From contig DASWIP010000130.1 of NCBI GenBank assembly GCA_036397635.1, positions 1-39,824 of the forward strand: a stretch of 39,824 nucleotides of DNA. The letters are read 5' to 3'. Positions 1-7,910 of this stretch are shown one piece after another. The first letter of the stretch is position 1; each line of letters starts with the position of its first letter. Position numbers and translations under genes: made by a program. The notes under the pieces are model-generated. The model did not search any database, was not told where the DNA came from, and saw only the letters and a program-made list of their open reading frames with translations. This stretch comes from DASWIP01 sp036397635 (GTDB taxonomy: Bacteria; Actinomycetota; AC-67).

Positions 1-582
1 GTGAAGCGTCGCGAGGTCGCGGGTGTTGATGCCGACGATGCGAGCACCCGCGTCGACCGCGCGCGCGATCTCGGGGGCCGTATGCGCCTCCACCAGCGCG
101 GCCATGCCTGTCGTCTCGGCGAGGTCGAGCAGGGCGACCAGGTCGCCCTGCTCGAGCGCGGCGACGATCAGTAGCACCGCGTCTGCGCCGGCGGCGCGCG
201 CCTCCCACACCAGGAGGGGATGCGCGATGAAGTCCTTGCGCAGCACGGGCAGGGTGATGCTCGCGCGCACGGCGCGCAGGTCTTCCAGCGACCCGCCGAA
301 GTGGTCGGGCTCGGTGAGCACGCTGACGGCCGCGGCGCCACCGGCCTCATAGGCGCGCGCGATCGCGAGCGGGTCGGCGCCGGGTGCGATCAGCCCCGCC
401 GACGGCGAGGCTCGCTTGATCTCAGCGATCAGAGCAAGGCCGGGACGCACGAGGGCGCCCCTGAAGTCGCGCGACGGCCCCGCGGAGCCGGCCGCGTGCT
501 TGACATCCCCGAGCGACGCCGCGCGCGCCTCTGCGTCGGCTCGCCGCGCGGCGGTGATGCGTTCAAGGAACGAGCTGCTCAC
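1..582 (-). CDS. trpC: Indole-3-glycerol phosphate synthase TrpC, 3' end off the window
   Basis: TrpC closes the indole ring of CdRP to give indole-3-glycerol phosphate, in the cytoplasm, in tryptophan synthesis. The first 194 codons are present, from a GTG start at 582, and the frame is open to the window edge. Family motifs seen: IAEIKRASPSAG (catalytic Lys), SVLTEPDHFGGS, PVLRKDFI (second Lys), GADAVLLIVAAL and GINTRDL, all in the order expected of the (beta/alpha)8 barrel. No good ribosome binding site is visible. The gene begins 21 bp after the stop of the M28 peptidase gene, so it is probably transcribed with the two-component operon upstream. It is separated by 8.1 kb from trpE and the trp membrane gene. 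Confidence 0.95.
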   Translation of the reverse strand, partial: MSSSFLERITAARRADAEARAASLGDVKHAAGSAGPSRDFRGALVRPGLALIAEIKRASPSAGLIAPGADPLAIARAYEAGGAAAVSVLTEPDHFGGSLEDLRAVRASITLPVLRKDFIAHPLLVWEARAAGADAVLLIVAALEQGDLVALLDLAETTGMAALVEAHTAPEIARAVDAGARIVGINTRDLATLH

Positions 583-603
583 GGTGGTGGGATGATAGCC
601 GCC

Positions 604-1557
604 TCACTCGAGCCGCAGCCGCCGTAACGCCTCCCACGCGACGGTGCCGGCGCGACGCAGCATCGGTCGCTGGATCACCGCGATCGTATCGTCGGGCCGG
701 TGCAAGCTCGGATGATCCCCCGCCCACAGCCACCCCACGGGATACCCGGCCTCGCGGAACGCCTGGTGATCGCTGAAGCGGTCGGCGACGGTGCTCGGGC
801 GCGCTGGGACACCGCGCCTCTCAGCAGCTGCGAGCAGCGCTGCGCTGATCGGCCCCCGTCCGCCGAGCACCAGCACCTCCTCGCCGTTGCCGATCATGTC
901 CAGATTGATCATGCCGCGCAGCGAATCGCGTTCAGCCGGTGACATCCGGTCGAGGTACTCGAGCCCGCCGAGGAACAGCGTCGAGCGATCCTCGGACTGC
1001 CGCCGTCGCTCCTCGGCCGCGAAGGCGACGAACACGACCGGCATGGGTGGCGGCCGCAGGGTCGCGAGGCGCGCGATCTCGAGCAGCGTACCGATCCCCG
1101 ACCCGTTGTCGTTCGCGCCGGGACTGTCCGGGACGGTGTCGAGATGCCCGCCGATCACGAGGTGAGGCGCGCGCGGGTCGGATCCGGCCGGGCGCGCGAC
1201 CACGTTGCGGGTCGATCCGCTCGCGACCTGGATTTCGTCAACGTTGCCGGCCGGCACGTCGAAGCGCTGGAACTCGACCGCGTAGCCCAGCGCGCGGAAC
1301 CGCTCGGCCACCAACGCCGACGCGCGCCGGTACGTGGCCGAGGTCGTTTCGCGGGGCCCGAGCGCGGCCAGCTCGCGCACGAACGCGTGGGCGCGCGCGG
1401 CCTCGAACGGCGGGATCGGCGCCGGGCTCTCGCTGGGGGTTGTGGTCGGCACCGGGCTCGGCGTCGGCACTGCCGTCGGGGTGGGGGAGGCCGCGGGCGG
1501 CGCGGCCGTGCACGCACCCAGCACCAACGTGACGGCGACGGCGAGATACTCACGCAC
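604..1557 (-). CDS. M28 family zinc metallopeptidase, lipoprotein
   Basis: A secreted, lipid-anchored aminopeptidase-type M28 protein. A short signal peptide ends in the lipobox LGAC (Cys16), followed by a Pro/Ser/Thr-rich linker (about 18-50) and the catalytic domain. The two-zinc set is complete: His138 and Asp150 (GGHLDT, GAND), Glu182/Glu183 (AEER), Asp220 (NLDMIG) and His286 (SLHRPDD). The GTG at 1557 is preferred because GAAGG lies 7 nt upstream and it overlaps the kinase stop by 8 bp; an ATG at 1575 would add six residues but has no ribosome binding site. It is the third gene after the response regulator and kinase, so its expression probably follows that system. The substrate cannot be told from sequence. 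Confidence 0.9.
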   Translation of the reverse strand: MREYLAVAVTLVLGACTAAPPAASPTPTAVPTPSPVPTTTPSESPAPIPPFEAARAHAFVRELAALGPRETTSATYRRASALVAERFRALGYAVEFQRFDVPAGNVDEIQVASGSTRNVVARPAGSDPRAPHLVIGGHLDTVPDSPGANDNGSGIGTLLEIARLATLRPPPMPVVFVAFAAEERRRQSEDRSTLFLGGLEYLDRMSPAERDSLRGMINLDMIGNGEEVLVLGGRGPISAALLAAAERRGVPARPSTVADRFSDHQAFREAGYPVGWLWAGDHPSLHRPDDTIAVIQRPMLRRAGTVAWEALRRLRLE

Positions 1558-2953
1558 CGGGCGCCTTCGCTCCATCGAGGTGGATCCGGAAGGTCGTGCC
1601 TTCCCCAGGCGTGCTCGCGACGTCGACCCTGCCGCCGAGCAGCGTCACCAGCTCGCGCACGATCGCCAGGCCCAGCCCTGTGCCGACGGGACGGACGCCT
1701 TTCGATCGCGACCAAAGGTAGGAGCGCTCAAACACATGCGGCAGGTCGTCGCGCGCGATGCCCGGCCCGTCGTCGGCGACTTCGATCTCGATGCCGTCGC
1801 TGCTCCGCGCGCGCACGCGTACGAAGCCGCCTGTGTCGGTCACGCGCAGCGCGTTCTCGATCAGGTTCGAGACCACTTGATGCACGCGGTCGGGATCGGT
1901 CACTACGTCGAGGCGTTCGGGCAGCTCGGACTCGAGGCTCACGCCCGCCTCGGCCGCGCGCGCGCCGTGCGTCGCGACCGCGTCGCGCAGTGTCTCGGCC
2001 AGATCCACCGACCGCGGTTCCAGACGGAAGTCGGCCGCGCCGAGCCGAGCGAGGTCCATGACGTCGGAGACCATCCGCTCGAGACGGTCGGCCTCGGCTT
2101 GGATCACCCGCAGCGCATCCGCGCGCGCGGCGGTCCCGCGCACCGCGCCGTCGGCCAGCGCCTCGGCGTAGCCGCGGATCGCGGTCAGCGGCGTGCGCAG
2201 CTCATGTGACACGCTCGCGAGGAACTCGCGCTCGCGCCGCTGGGCCTCCGCGAGGCCGGCGGTCATCTCATTGAACGACGACGCAAGCTCACCCAGCTCA
2301 TCGTCGCCTTCGACGGGCACGCGTTGGATGAGATCGCCGGCGGCGATCCGATGCGCTGCTCGCGACAGATCCCGAACCGGCCGCGTCAGCGTGCGCGCGA
2401 GCACCGCCGCGCCGACGATCGCCAGCACGACCGCGGCCGCGGCGGCCAGCAGCACGCGGCCGACGGCCGGACCCCACACTTCTCGCGCGACCGAGACGGG
2501 ACGGGCCAGGATCGCCGCGCCGATCGCGCGCGACCCGCGCCGCAACCCACGCTCGACCGGGACGCCCACGTACACGTAGGCACCCTCATCGATGCGGACC
2601 TCGCCGCTGATCGTGCTGCCCCGGCGCAAGGGCGTCACGTCGATCTCCCGGGCGATCGCTGCACCCGTCGGCGTGGTGAGCCGGCCGGCGACGATGCCTC
2701 CCGGCCCGAGCACCGCGAGCTCGTCTCCGTTGATCGCCAGCACCCGTCGCACCGCTCCGAGAGATACCTCGTCGAGGATCAGCGTCTCGCCTTCGCCGAC
2801 CAGCGTCTCCGCGATGCGGCGCAGGTCCGCGCGCGCCTGATCGGCCGCCGACCGGCGCAGCAGCCCGAGCGAGACGACCGCGGTGAGCGCCACCGAGAGG
2901 AACGCCGTCGCCGCGAGCGCGACGCCGAGGCGCCCGCGGAAGCTACCGGCCAT
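1550..2953 (-). CDS. Membrane sensor histidine kinase (OmpR-partner type)
   Basis: Sensor kinase of a two-component pair, 467 residues. TM helix 1 is about 10-32, an extracytoplasmic sensor region about 33-163, TM helix 2 about 165-187, then HAMP (188-240), a HisKA helix with the phospho-acceptor His250 in SVSHELRTPL, and a HATPase domain with the N box (NLIENAL), G1 (DDGPGI) and G2 (GTGLGLAI). All catalytic parts are present. The ATG at 2953 overlaps the end of the regulator gene by 11 bp, which implies coupled translation; the frame extends to 3010, but a start there would lie deep inside the regulator gene. The signal is unknown; the sensor region resembles no domain I can name. Confidence 0.93.
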   Translation of the reverse strand: MAGSFRGRLGVALAATAFLSVALTAVVSLGLLRRSAADQARADLRRIAETLVGEGETLILDEVSLGAVRRVLAINGDELAVLGPGGIVAGRLTTPTGAAIAREIDVTPLRRGSTISGEVRIDEGAYVYVGVPVERGLRRGSRAIGAAILARPVSVAREVWGPAVGRVLLAAAAAVVLAIVGAAVLARTLTRPVRDLSRAAHRIAAGDLIQRVPVEGDDELGELASSFNEMTAGLAEAQRREREFLASVSHELRTPLTAIRGYAEALADGAVRGTAARADALRVIQAEADRLERMVSDVMDLARLGAADFRLEPRSVDLAETLRDAVATHGARAAEAGVSLESELPERLDVVTDPDRVHQVVSNLIENALRVTDTGGFVRVRARSSDGIEIEVADDGPGIARDDLPHVFERSYLWSRSKGVRPVGTGLGLAIVRELVTLLGGRVDVASTPGEGTTFRIHLDGAKAPGA

Positions 2954-3632
2954 CGCTCGCGTCCGCCTTGTAGCCCACGCCGCGAACGGTCTGGATGATC
3001 GAACCGGCACCGCCGAGTTTCTGCCGCAGCGACTTCACGTGAGAGTCGACCGTGCGCGTGTCGACCGCACGCTCGTAGCCCCAGACGCGCTCGAGCAGCC
3101 GGTCACGAGAGAAGACAATCCCGCGGTTCCGCATCAGGAACGCGAGCAGGTCGAACTCTCGCGCGGTGAGCTCGACACGCTGCTCGCCAGCCACGACCGT
3201 GCGCCGTTCCACTTCCACCGTCACGCCGTCCAGTTCGAGCCGGTCTTCCGTCTCCGGCTGCGGCTGCGCACGACGGAGCACAGCCTTGACCCGCGCGACC
3301 AGCTCGCGCGGGCTGAACGGTTTGGTCACGTAGTCGTCGGCACCTAGCTCGAGGCCGAGCACGCGATCAACCTCGCCGTCGCGCGCGGTTAGCAGGATGA
3401 TCGGAACCGGCGCCGGGCGCGCGCGCAGCCGCCGGCAGATCTCAAGCCCGTCGATACCGGGGAGCATGACGTCGAGCACGACCAGGGCCGGCTCCAGCCG
3501 CTCGACCGCCGCCAGCGCCTCGCCACCGTCGGCGACGTGGGCGACCGTGAAGCCTTCGTTGCCGAGGTACAGCGAGACCAAGGAGGCGATGTTCTGCTCA
3601 TCCTCGACCAGCAGGATCGTTCGCTCGGACAT
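2943..3632 (-). CDS. OmpR/PhoB-family response regulator
   Basis: DNA-binding response regulator of 229 residues, cognate to the kinase encoded just downstream. The receiver (about 4-118) has the acidic pair Glu10/Asp11, phospho-acceptor Asp54 (VVLDVMLPG), the Thr in LLTA and Lys104 (TKPF). The winged-helix domain (about 130-225) has LTAREFDLLAFL, a recognition helix near VDTRTVDSHVKSLRQKL, and the closing hairpin VRGVGYK. A TANNNT -10 box (TACCAT, minus strand, 3646-3651) lies about 14 nt before the ATG, giving a very short leader. First gene of the operon regulator-kinase-M28 peptidase, with trpC likely as the last gene. Confidence 0.95.
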   Translation of the reverse strand: MSERTILLVEDEQNIASLVSLYLGNEGFTVAHVADGGEALAAVERLEPALVVLDVMLPGIDGLEICRRLRARPAPVPIILLTARDGEVDRVLGLELGADDYVTKPFSPRELVARVKAVLRRAQPQPETEDRLELDGVTVEVERRTVVAGEQRVELTAREFDLLAFLMRNRGIVFSRDRLLERVWGYERAVDTRTVDSHVKSLRQKLGGAGSIIQTVRGVGYKADASDGR

Positions 3633-3645
3633 GGTGATGGACCAG

Positions 3646-3651
3646 ATGGTA
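3646..3651 (-). promoter_or_regulatory. Candidate -10 box of the two-component operon
   Basis: TACCAT read on the minus strand, about 14 nt before the regulator ATG at 3632. No -35 element is clear at 17 bp. A GC-rich hairpin lies just upstream of it. Confidence 0.35.
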
Positions 3652-3677
3652 GCGGGGCCCTCCGCCGAGAGCCCCGC
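3652..3677 (-). terminator. GC-rich hairpin after the DUF5666-like gene
   Basis: An 11-bp stem (GCGGGGCCCTC with GAGAGCCCCGC, one G-U pair) and a 4-nt loop. It lies 19 nt after the stop of the upstream minus-strand gene and next to the regulator's -10 box. There is no T-tract, so it may be a weak or factor-dependent terminator separating the two transcripts. Confidence 0.4.
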
Positions 3678-3695
3678 GCCTCGTCCCCTCGTCTC

Positions 3696-4280
3696 TCAGG
3701 CCGCGAACAAGGCCGCCGTGGTAGCGGCGTCGTCGCCGGCGTCCTCCTGTGGCGATATCGCATGGATCAGCTTGACCGTGGTGGTCTCGCCGTCGTCCAC
3801 TTGCACGACGCGGACGTGATCACCGGCCTCGATGTCCGACAGGCGTGCCTCCTCGCGATCCTTCCGGATCGTGGTGTTCTCTCCGGGGCTTACGGTCACG
3901 CTCTCCCCGTCGGCACGCTCGAGCGTCAGCGAACCGGCGCTCACCGCCGTCACGGTCCCGGCGTCGGTGATGATCGTCGCGAAGCCGTCGGCGGTCTGCA
4001 CCTTCATCTCGCCGTGGACCAGCCTGCGCGCCGCGTCACGGCGGGGATGCCGTTGCTTCGCGCACCGCTCGCGGATCGCGGCACGCTCCTCGTCGGTCTC
4101 CGCCGCCCGGTACCGTTCACGGCACTCCGAGATGCGCGCGCGGCGCCCCTCCCGGGTCGCCTGCTCGTCCTGGGCGAGCGGATCGGCGCCGTCGACGCCC
4201 ACCTGCCCGAACGCCGCCGCCGCCATCGCCACCGCACCGACGAACCCCAGCGCCGCCGTGAACTTCCACCCTGCTCTCAT
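3696..4280 (-). CDS. Secreted DUF5666-like protein
   Basis: Protein of 194 residues with a signal peptide (about 1-25, AAAAFGQ near the cleavage point), an Arg/Glu-rich helical segment (40-90) carrying Cys53 and Cys73, which could form a disulfide, and a C-terminal beta-rich half (95-175). That half (GTVTAVSAGSLTLERADGESVTV ending near 130, then DIEAGDHVRVV) has the rhythm of DUF5666/OB-like repeats. The start at 4280 is fixed by AGGAGG five bases upstream; a start five codons earlier would consume that site. It lies directly before the two-component operon in the same direction, so it may be a target of it or an envelope accessory. Function unknown. Confidence 0.8.
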   Translation of the reverse strand: MRAGWKFTAALGFVGAVAMAAAAFGQVGVDGADPLAQDEQATREGRRARISECRERYRAAETDEERAAIRERCAKQRHPRRDAARRLVHGEMKVQTADGFATIITDAGTVTAVSAGSLTLERADGESVTVSPGENTTIRKDREEARLSDIEAGDHVRVVQVDDGETTTVKLIHAISPQEDAGDDAATTAALFAA

Positions 4281-4444
4281 GCCGACCTCCTGCATCGTGC
4301 TGCTCGGTTGGGTCTGTTATCGCATCCTGACGTGCAGTGTCGATGACTCCCCTGTGGAGAACGTGTGAAATCTGGCCCGGATCAGAAGGAGATGCTTCCT
4401 GTGCACCTCCTGCGCGAAGCCTGTGACCGCCGTTTGACGCGGCG
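4281..4444. other. Intergenic region before the DUF5666-like gene
   Basis: 164 bp between the LuxR-type gene stop and the DUF5666-like gene start, both on the minus strand. It must hold the promoter of the latter unless that is read through. A possible -10 (GATAAC near 4316-4321, minus strand) has no convincing -35. Nothing else seen. Confidence 0.3.
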
Positions 4445-5119
4445 CTACAGCAGCTGCTCGTTCAACGCGCGCGCGACCGCCGACGCCCGATTAGGGCGAT
4501 CAAGCTTGATCAGAATCATCGCCACATAACGCTTGGTGGTGTGGGTCGACAGCGCGAGCGACCTCGCGATCTCCTTGTTGGTCATTCCCTTTGCGATCAG
4601 GTTCAGCACTTGATTTTCCCGCCCGGTGAGACTGTACGACGCGCTGGGAGACGTCTCAGAAGTCCGCGATTCCTCCTGCAGGTAACGCAAGAGGATCCTC
4701 GGTAGGCAGACCTCACCCATCGACATCCGGCGAATGCTCCTTCCGAGCGATTCGACCGTCACGTCAGTCTCCAGGAGAAAGCCAGCCGCGTTCAAGGTCG
4801 CCGCTGCTGCCAAGTCGGGATCATCTTGGCTCCGGATCAGAACGAGGACCTCGTCTTTGCTCGTTCCCTGGTTCAAGAGGTCGGCATCTGACCGTCCCGT
4901 ATCCGAGGAAACCACGACGACGCGTGGCCTCGGAGTCGCAATGATTGATTCGAGGTCCACCGTCAGGGAGGCCGATGTAAGCGCGAGGCGGATCCATGGA
5001 ATGGCTGAAAGGATCTCGACGAGGCCTCGGCGTGTCAGCTCGCGAGGTTCAACAACGATCACGTTGACGGGCGACCCTTCGTGTTTGTCGCGTACCGATG
5101 CTCGGCTCGCTCTGCACAT
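4445..5119 (-). CDS. LuxR/NarL-type regulator with degenerate receiver
   Basis: 224 residues: a receiver-like N-terminal half (about 18-140) and a typical LuxR/GerE helix-turn-helix (162-224; LTGRENQVLNLIAKGMTNKE, then STHTTKRYVAMILIKL). The receiver looks unable to be phosphorylated in the normal way: the acidic pocket after strand 1 is reduced to EPREL, strand 3 ends VVVVSSD instead of a clear acceptor Asp plus MPG, and the conserved Lys (YLLKD in NarL proteins) is replaced in FLLETD (115-119). Start chosen at ATG 5119 because AAGGGGGG lies just upstream. Lower GC than the flanking genes. It follows the receiver-like small gene upstream and is divergent from the metalloprotease, which it may control. 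Confidence 0.85.
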   Translation of the reverse strand: MCRASRASVRDKHEGSPVNVIVVEPRELTRRGLVEILSAIPWIRLALTSASLTVDLESIIATPRPRVVVVSSDTGRSDADLLNQGTSKDEVLVLIRSQDDPDLAAAATLNAAGFLLETDVTVESLGRSIRRMSMGEVCLPRILLRYLQEESRTSETSPSASYSLTGRENQVLNLIAKGMTNKEIARSLALSTHTTKRYVAMILIKLDRPNRASAVARALNEQLL

Positions 5120-5171
5120 TGCCCCCCCTTGCTCGTGCGAGACGAAGAATCGTACCTTGCTCTCCGAAGGT

Positions 5172-5516
5172 CTAGAAGATCGACTTCGGCGGTTGAAGAG
5201 CAAGATCTACAACTTTCTCGGCTGTGGGATTGTTCTCGTGGTGCGGCACAAGGCCGAAGCGACATACAAGGACGTCCGCACTCCCCGCTGCTGCGCCTAC
5301 AAGCGTCAGCCCCGCGTGAATCCGGTCGCAGATGTCCGACGCGGTGGACCGGCTGACAATCAGGCCGGAGGCCTCTTCTCGTTGCGCATAGTCGAGCAAC
5401 GCGTAACCCGTCGAGGTGCAATCACGAGGTATGACGTCTCCTCTGTGTGAGAGCACGCTCAGGATGGCGTGACGTACCACGGCATCAAGATCGCCGAGCA
5501 TCAGGATCCTCATCAT
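5172..5516 (-). CDS. Small receiver-like hypothetical protein
   Basis: 114 residues, no family recognised with certainty. The pattern is that of a CheY-like fold: strand RILMLGD, helix DAVVRHAILSVLSHRG, strand DVIPRD, later strands SGLIVS and ADVLVCRFG, and a last helix TAEKVVDLAL. The usual phospho-acceptor strand and the switch Lys are not evident, so it would be a second pseudo-receiver. The start could be either of two adjacent ATGs (5516, 5513); the ribosome binding site is weak. The stop is 52 bp before the LuxR-type gene on the same strand, so the two are likely co-transcribed. It could alternatively be a chance frame, but hydrophobicity and position argue for a real gene. Confidence 0.55.
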   Translation of the reverse strand: MMRILMLGDLDAVVRHAILSVLSHRGDVIPRDCTSTGYALLDYAQREEASGLIVSRSTASDICDRIHAGLTLVGAAAGSADVLVCRFGLVPHHENNPTAEKVVDLALQPPKSIF

Positions 5517-5858
5517 TTACGAGCCTGCACCCCCGAGGTGCCCACGGCAGAGCCTCTTCTGACCCGGCCAAAGGAGGGGGCCCGTGTGGCGCCATGGCCC
5601 TTCCCCCTAGGGCCAAGTCCATAGAGGCAGTCGTTCGGGGCTGTCTCCCAATTCCTCGGCGCGGCAAGGTCTCAACAACGCGAGCCCGGCTCGAACAGGA
5701 CCAAGACAAGTTCCTGTCAGGAAGCCAGGCGAACGCGCGAGAAAGGAGGCCACCTGACCGAAGGCAACGATGGTCGTTCCGGCCGGTGCTCATGAATCGA
5801 TCGAATCGTCGCGACCACCGTCGGCACACGGCACGGAACACGACGCAGGAGGAGAGAG
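5517..5858. promoter_or_regulatory. Divergent intergenic region, regulator pair / metalloprotease
   Basis: 342 bp without a credible gene, between divergent starts. It contains a 7-bp hairpin, TGGCCCT and AGGGCCA around a C-rich loop (5595-5615), and a 13-bp palindrome TTCCTG-T-CAGGAA (5711-5723) that could be an operator. No clear -35/-10 pair was found for either direction. AGGAGG at 5849-5854 region is the metalloprotease ribosome binding site. Confidence 0.45.
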
Positions 5859-6824
5859 ATGCGGAAGCTAGTTATTGGGGTGCTGGCGGGGCTGCTGGTG
5901 CTAACCAGCGTGCCTACAGCACAGGCCCATCACCCAAGGCCCACATCGCCACAGTTCCACGACTACTACTACGTCATCAAGCACTGGCACCCGAACAACG
6001 ACACGAACCCATTCACGAACATCACCGACGTTCGGTTCAAGTTCGATACAAACAGGGACATCCCATGGCAGTTCGTGGCACCTGTTCTTCGCGCGATCGA
6101 CGAGCTGAACTCGTATGGATCAGCGACCAACGTTCCGTGGGCATCCCACAATCTCCACATCGACGGCCAGGGCGAAGTGGCGATCAGCTCACCACACACA
6201 TGCGCAACGCCGGGCTCAGCGAACGACCGAACCATCGTTATCGGCTATGCGTCCATCAGCCAGCCATCTACGGGGTTCACGGCCGGCGACACCTGGGCAT
6301 GTTTCGGAAGCTCGGGCTACTTCCGAAACGCCTACATCCGGCTGCACAGCGGCTTCAACCTCAGCAATTGGCACTGGGGAACGGCTAAGCCGGGGGCCGG
6401 GCAGATCGACGTGGAGTCTCTAGTCCTGCATGAGCTGGTCCACGCCATCGGCTTCATGGGCGGACCAGGCCTACTAGGGTCTCCGAACCCGATAACGGGA
6501 AGCACTCTGCCTGGTGCGGCACACTTCCAGTCATTTCAAGGGCTACCGTGCCCGGTGCTGGGTTTCAACGGGCCGAACCCGTTCACATCCGAGGGAACGA
6601 TCAGAAGCCATGGCGGGACGGCATGGTGCCAGCACGATGAGAACACCGACCCCATAGTCTGCAACCACGAGGATCTCTACATCCAGCTTTACCAAACCAT
6701 GTGCTACGGGCCGGGGAACATCGCTAGTCAAACAGGCATCGACGCCCAGTACTACATGCGCACGCTAGGGACGCACGACAAATCGGCGATTAGAACCTCG
6801 TATGACTTCCTCTGGTCCTTGTAG
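5859..6824 (+). CDS. Secreted metzincin-like metalloprotease, HExxHxxG without third His
   Basis: 321 residues with a Sec signal peptide (about 1-23, cut after AQA). The zinc motif HELVHAIGFMG is at 191-201: the two His, the catalytic Glu and the metzincin Gly are present, but position 11, normally His (Asp in snapalysins), is Gly. TMCYG at 280-284 sits where a Met-turn would be. The N-terminal part (60-95, VRFKFDTNRDIPW and a helix) resembles matrixin-type domains. Six Cys (115, 148, 231, 257, 268, 282) suggest three disulfides. The start has AGGAGG six to seven bases upstream. GC is clearly lower than the his/trp genes, and a terminator follows. Likely an exported protease or an inactive relative; substrate unknown. 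Confidence 0.85.
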   Translation: MRKLVIGVLAGLLVLTSVPTAQAHHPRPTSPQFHDYYYVIKHWHPNNDTNPFTNITDVRFKFDTNRDIPWQFVAPVLRAIDELNSYGSATNVPWASHNLHIDGQGEVAISSPHTCATPGSANDRTIVIGYASISQPSTGFTAGDTWACFGSSGYFRNAYIRLHSGFNLSNWHWGTAKPGAGQIDVESLVLHELVHAIGFMGGPGLLGSPNPITGSTLPGAAHFQSFQGLPCPVLGFNGPNPFTSEGTIRSHGGTAWCQHDENTDPIVCNHEDLYIQLYQTMCYGPGNIASQTGIDAQYYMRTLGTHDKSAIRTSYDFLWSL

Positions 6825-6830
6825 CTAAGA

Positions 6831-6876
6831 AGCAAGAAGAAGGGAGCTGGGTGCTGCCCGGCTCCCTTCTTGCTTT
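6831..6876. terminator. Bidirectional intrinsic terminator
   Basis: Perfect 11-bp stem AAGAAGGGAGC (6837-6847) with GCTCCCTTCTT (6861-6871), with short inner GGG/CCC pairing. It is followed by CTTT on the plus strand and by a pyrimidine-rich stretch on the minus strand. It lies between convergent genes (metalloprotease stop at 6824, lipoprotein stop at 6875) and can serve both. Confidence 0.8.
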
Positions 6877-7279
6877 ATCCATCGAGACAGAACGACGAGC
6901 GTGTCACGCCCCACGATCCTGGGGCAATCTCCTGTAGCTCAAAGGTAGCGACCGTTGCCGAGTCCCGCTTCATTACGATCCACTGGAACCCCGCATTGGC
7001 TCCAGCAACACGAAACATGCGACCCGGGCGAAATCCAGACGGGGTCTCGCCCGCGAGACGGTGTTGCACTGCTTGTTCTGGAGTTACTTGAGGCGCGTCG
7101 CTAGACGGCCTGGTTTCCCCAGGGGTACCTGGCCAGATGTCACTGATAAGCGTGGTGAACCGCTCGGGTGGGCAGTCGTCCATAGTTGCTTCGTTAGGAG
7201 GAATGGACGGCGCTGGACCCGTTGCGAGACTAGATGCACAGGCGGTAAGCCCCAGCAGAAGCATAGAGATGAGTCGCAT
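6875..7279 (-). CDS. Small lipoprotein, unknown function
   Basis: 134 residues. A signal peptide with lipobox LTAC (Cys about 14) indicates a lipid-anchored extracytoplasmic protein. The rest is hydrophilic, with a central TPEQAVQHRLAG segment, a hydrophobic strand FQWIVMKRDSATVATFELQEI and a C-terminal Cys. No family recognised. The frame extends upstream to 7441, but the start at 7279 is preferred because GAAGGGGG lies about 7 nt before it and the signal peptide begins there. Convergent with the metalloprotease and shares its terminator. Part of the lower-GC accessory patch. Confidence 0.75.
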   Translation of the reverse strand: MRLISMLLLGLTACASSLATGPAPSIPPNEATMDDCPPERFTTLISDIWPGTPGETRPSSDAPQVTPEQAVQHRLAGETPSGFRPGRMFRVAGANAGFQWIVMKRDSATVATFELQEIAPGSWGVTRSSFCLDG

Positions 7280-7344
7280 CTTTCGGCCCCCTTCGGCATT
7301 GACATCATGCAGCCTATCTGTCCATCGGTACAGGGGAGGTAGGG

Positions 7345-7707
7345 CTAGAGTCCTGGGTTGACGGGTACGGTGGTCGGGTTGTGGAATGGAAGGCTGATCG
7401 CCACGTTCCGATGCAGCTCGGGCCGACCGACGTAGGACCACACGTCCGGCTCGTTAGTAAGCAGCGCCCATGCACGGAAGATGTCGAAGGCCAGCTCACC
7501 ATGCCAGGTTGGGTTCCGCAAGGCGGCAGCCGGGTGGTAAGTGGGGTAGACGATGCGGTCCCGGCCGGCGAAGCGGTAGCCGAACGGACGACCGTGGACG
7601 CGGGTGATCTTGACACCGGGTGAGAACACGCCCGAGAGCATCTCGTAGAGCGAGTAGAGCAACCCCAGACCTGGGGAAGACAGTTCCGGAAGACGCTCAA
7701 GCGTCAC
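7345..7707 (-). pseudogene. Remnant of a family 4-type uracil-DNA glycosylase, C-terminal part
   Basis: About 90-120 codons in one frame resemble only the C-terminal third of a family 4 uracil-DNA glycosylase: GVKITRVHGRP followed by IVYPTYHPAAALRNP, the motif with the catalytic-loop His. The N-terminal GEAPG and iron-sulfur Cys motifs expected of the family are missing, and the region further upstream is occupied by a plus-strand gene, so no room remains for a full gene. A GTG at 7707 could start a short protein, but it would lack the active site. It is best read as a truncated relic at the edge of the accessory patch. Confidence 0.55.
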
Positions 7708-7910
7708 CTCTCCCAGAACGTCAGATCGTGCTGGCGCTCCGGCAGCCCAAGAGCATGGGCCGAGGCCGGTGACACCGCGCCGCGTGCCAAAATCGCGTTC
7801 GAGTACCGGCGCATGCACATTCCCCAACCCGAGCCGGGGCACGTGGAGGCACCGAGCGCGGCCGCCAGGCAGAATGGGGCGCATCCGATCTGTTCGAGTC
7901 CGGGGGGACC
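7708..7910. other. Short gene-free stretch
   Basis: 203 bp between the glycosylase remnant and the coiled-coil gene. Open frames cross it on the minus strand but none carries recognisable protein features. The downstream 20 bp hold the GGGGGG-type ribosome binding site of the gene at 7911. Confidence 0.3.

Noticed and set aside
1144..2061. Plus-strand frame of 305 codons
   Set aside because: Antisense to the M28 peptidase and kinase genes; Arg-rich low-complexity translation typical of shadow frames.
4384..4440. Small plus-strand frame after AGAAGGAG
   Set aside because: The start is adjacent to the site with no spacing, and the frame runs antisense into the LuxR-type gene.
5741..5765. AAAGGAGG ribosome-binding-like site in the divergent gap
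   Set aside because: No start codon at proper spacing leads a credible frame; possibly chance.
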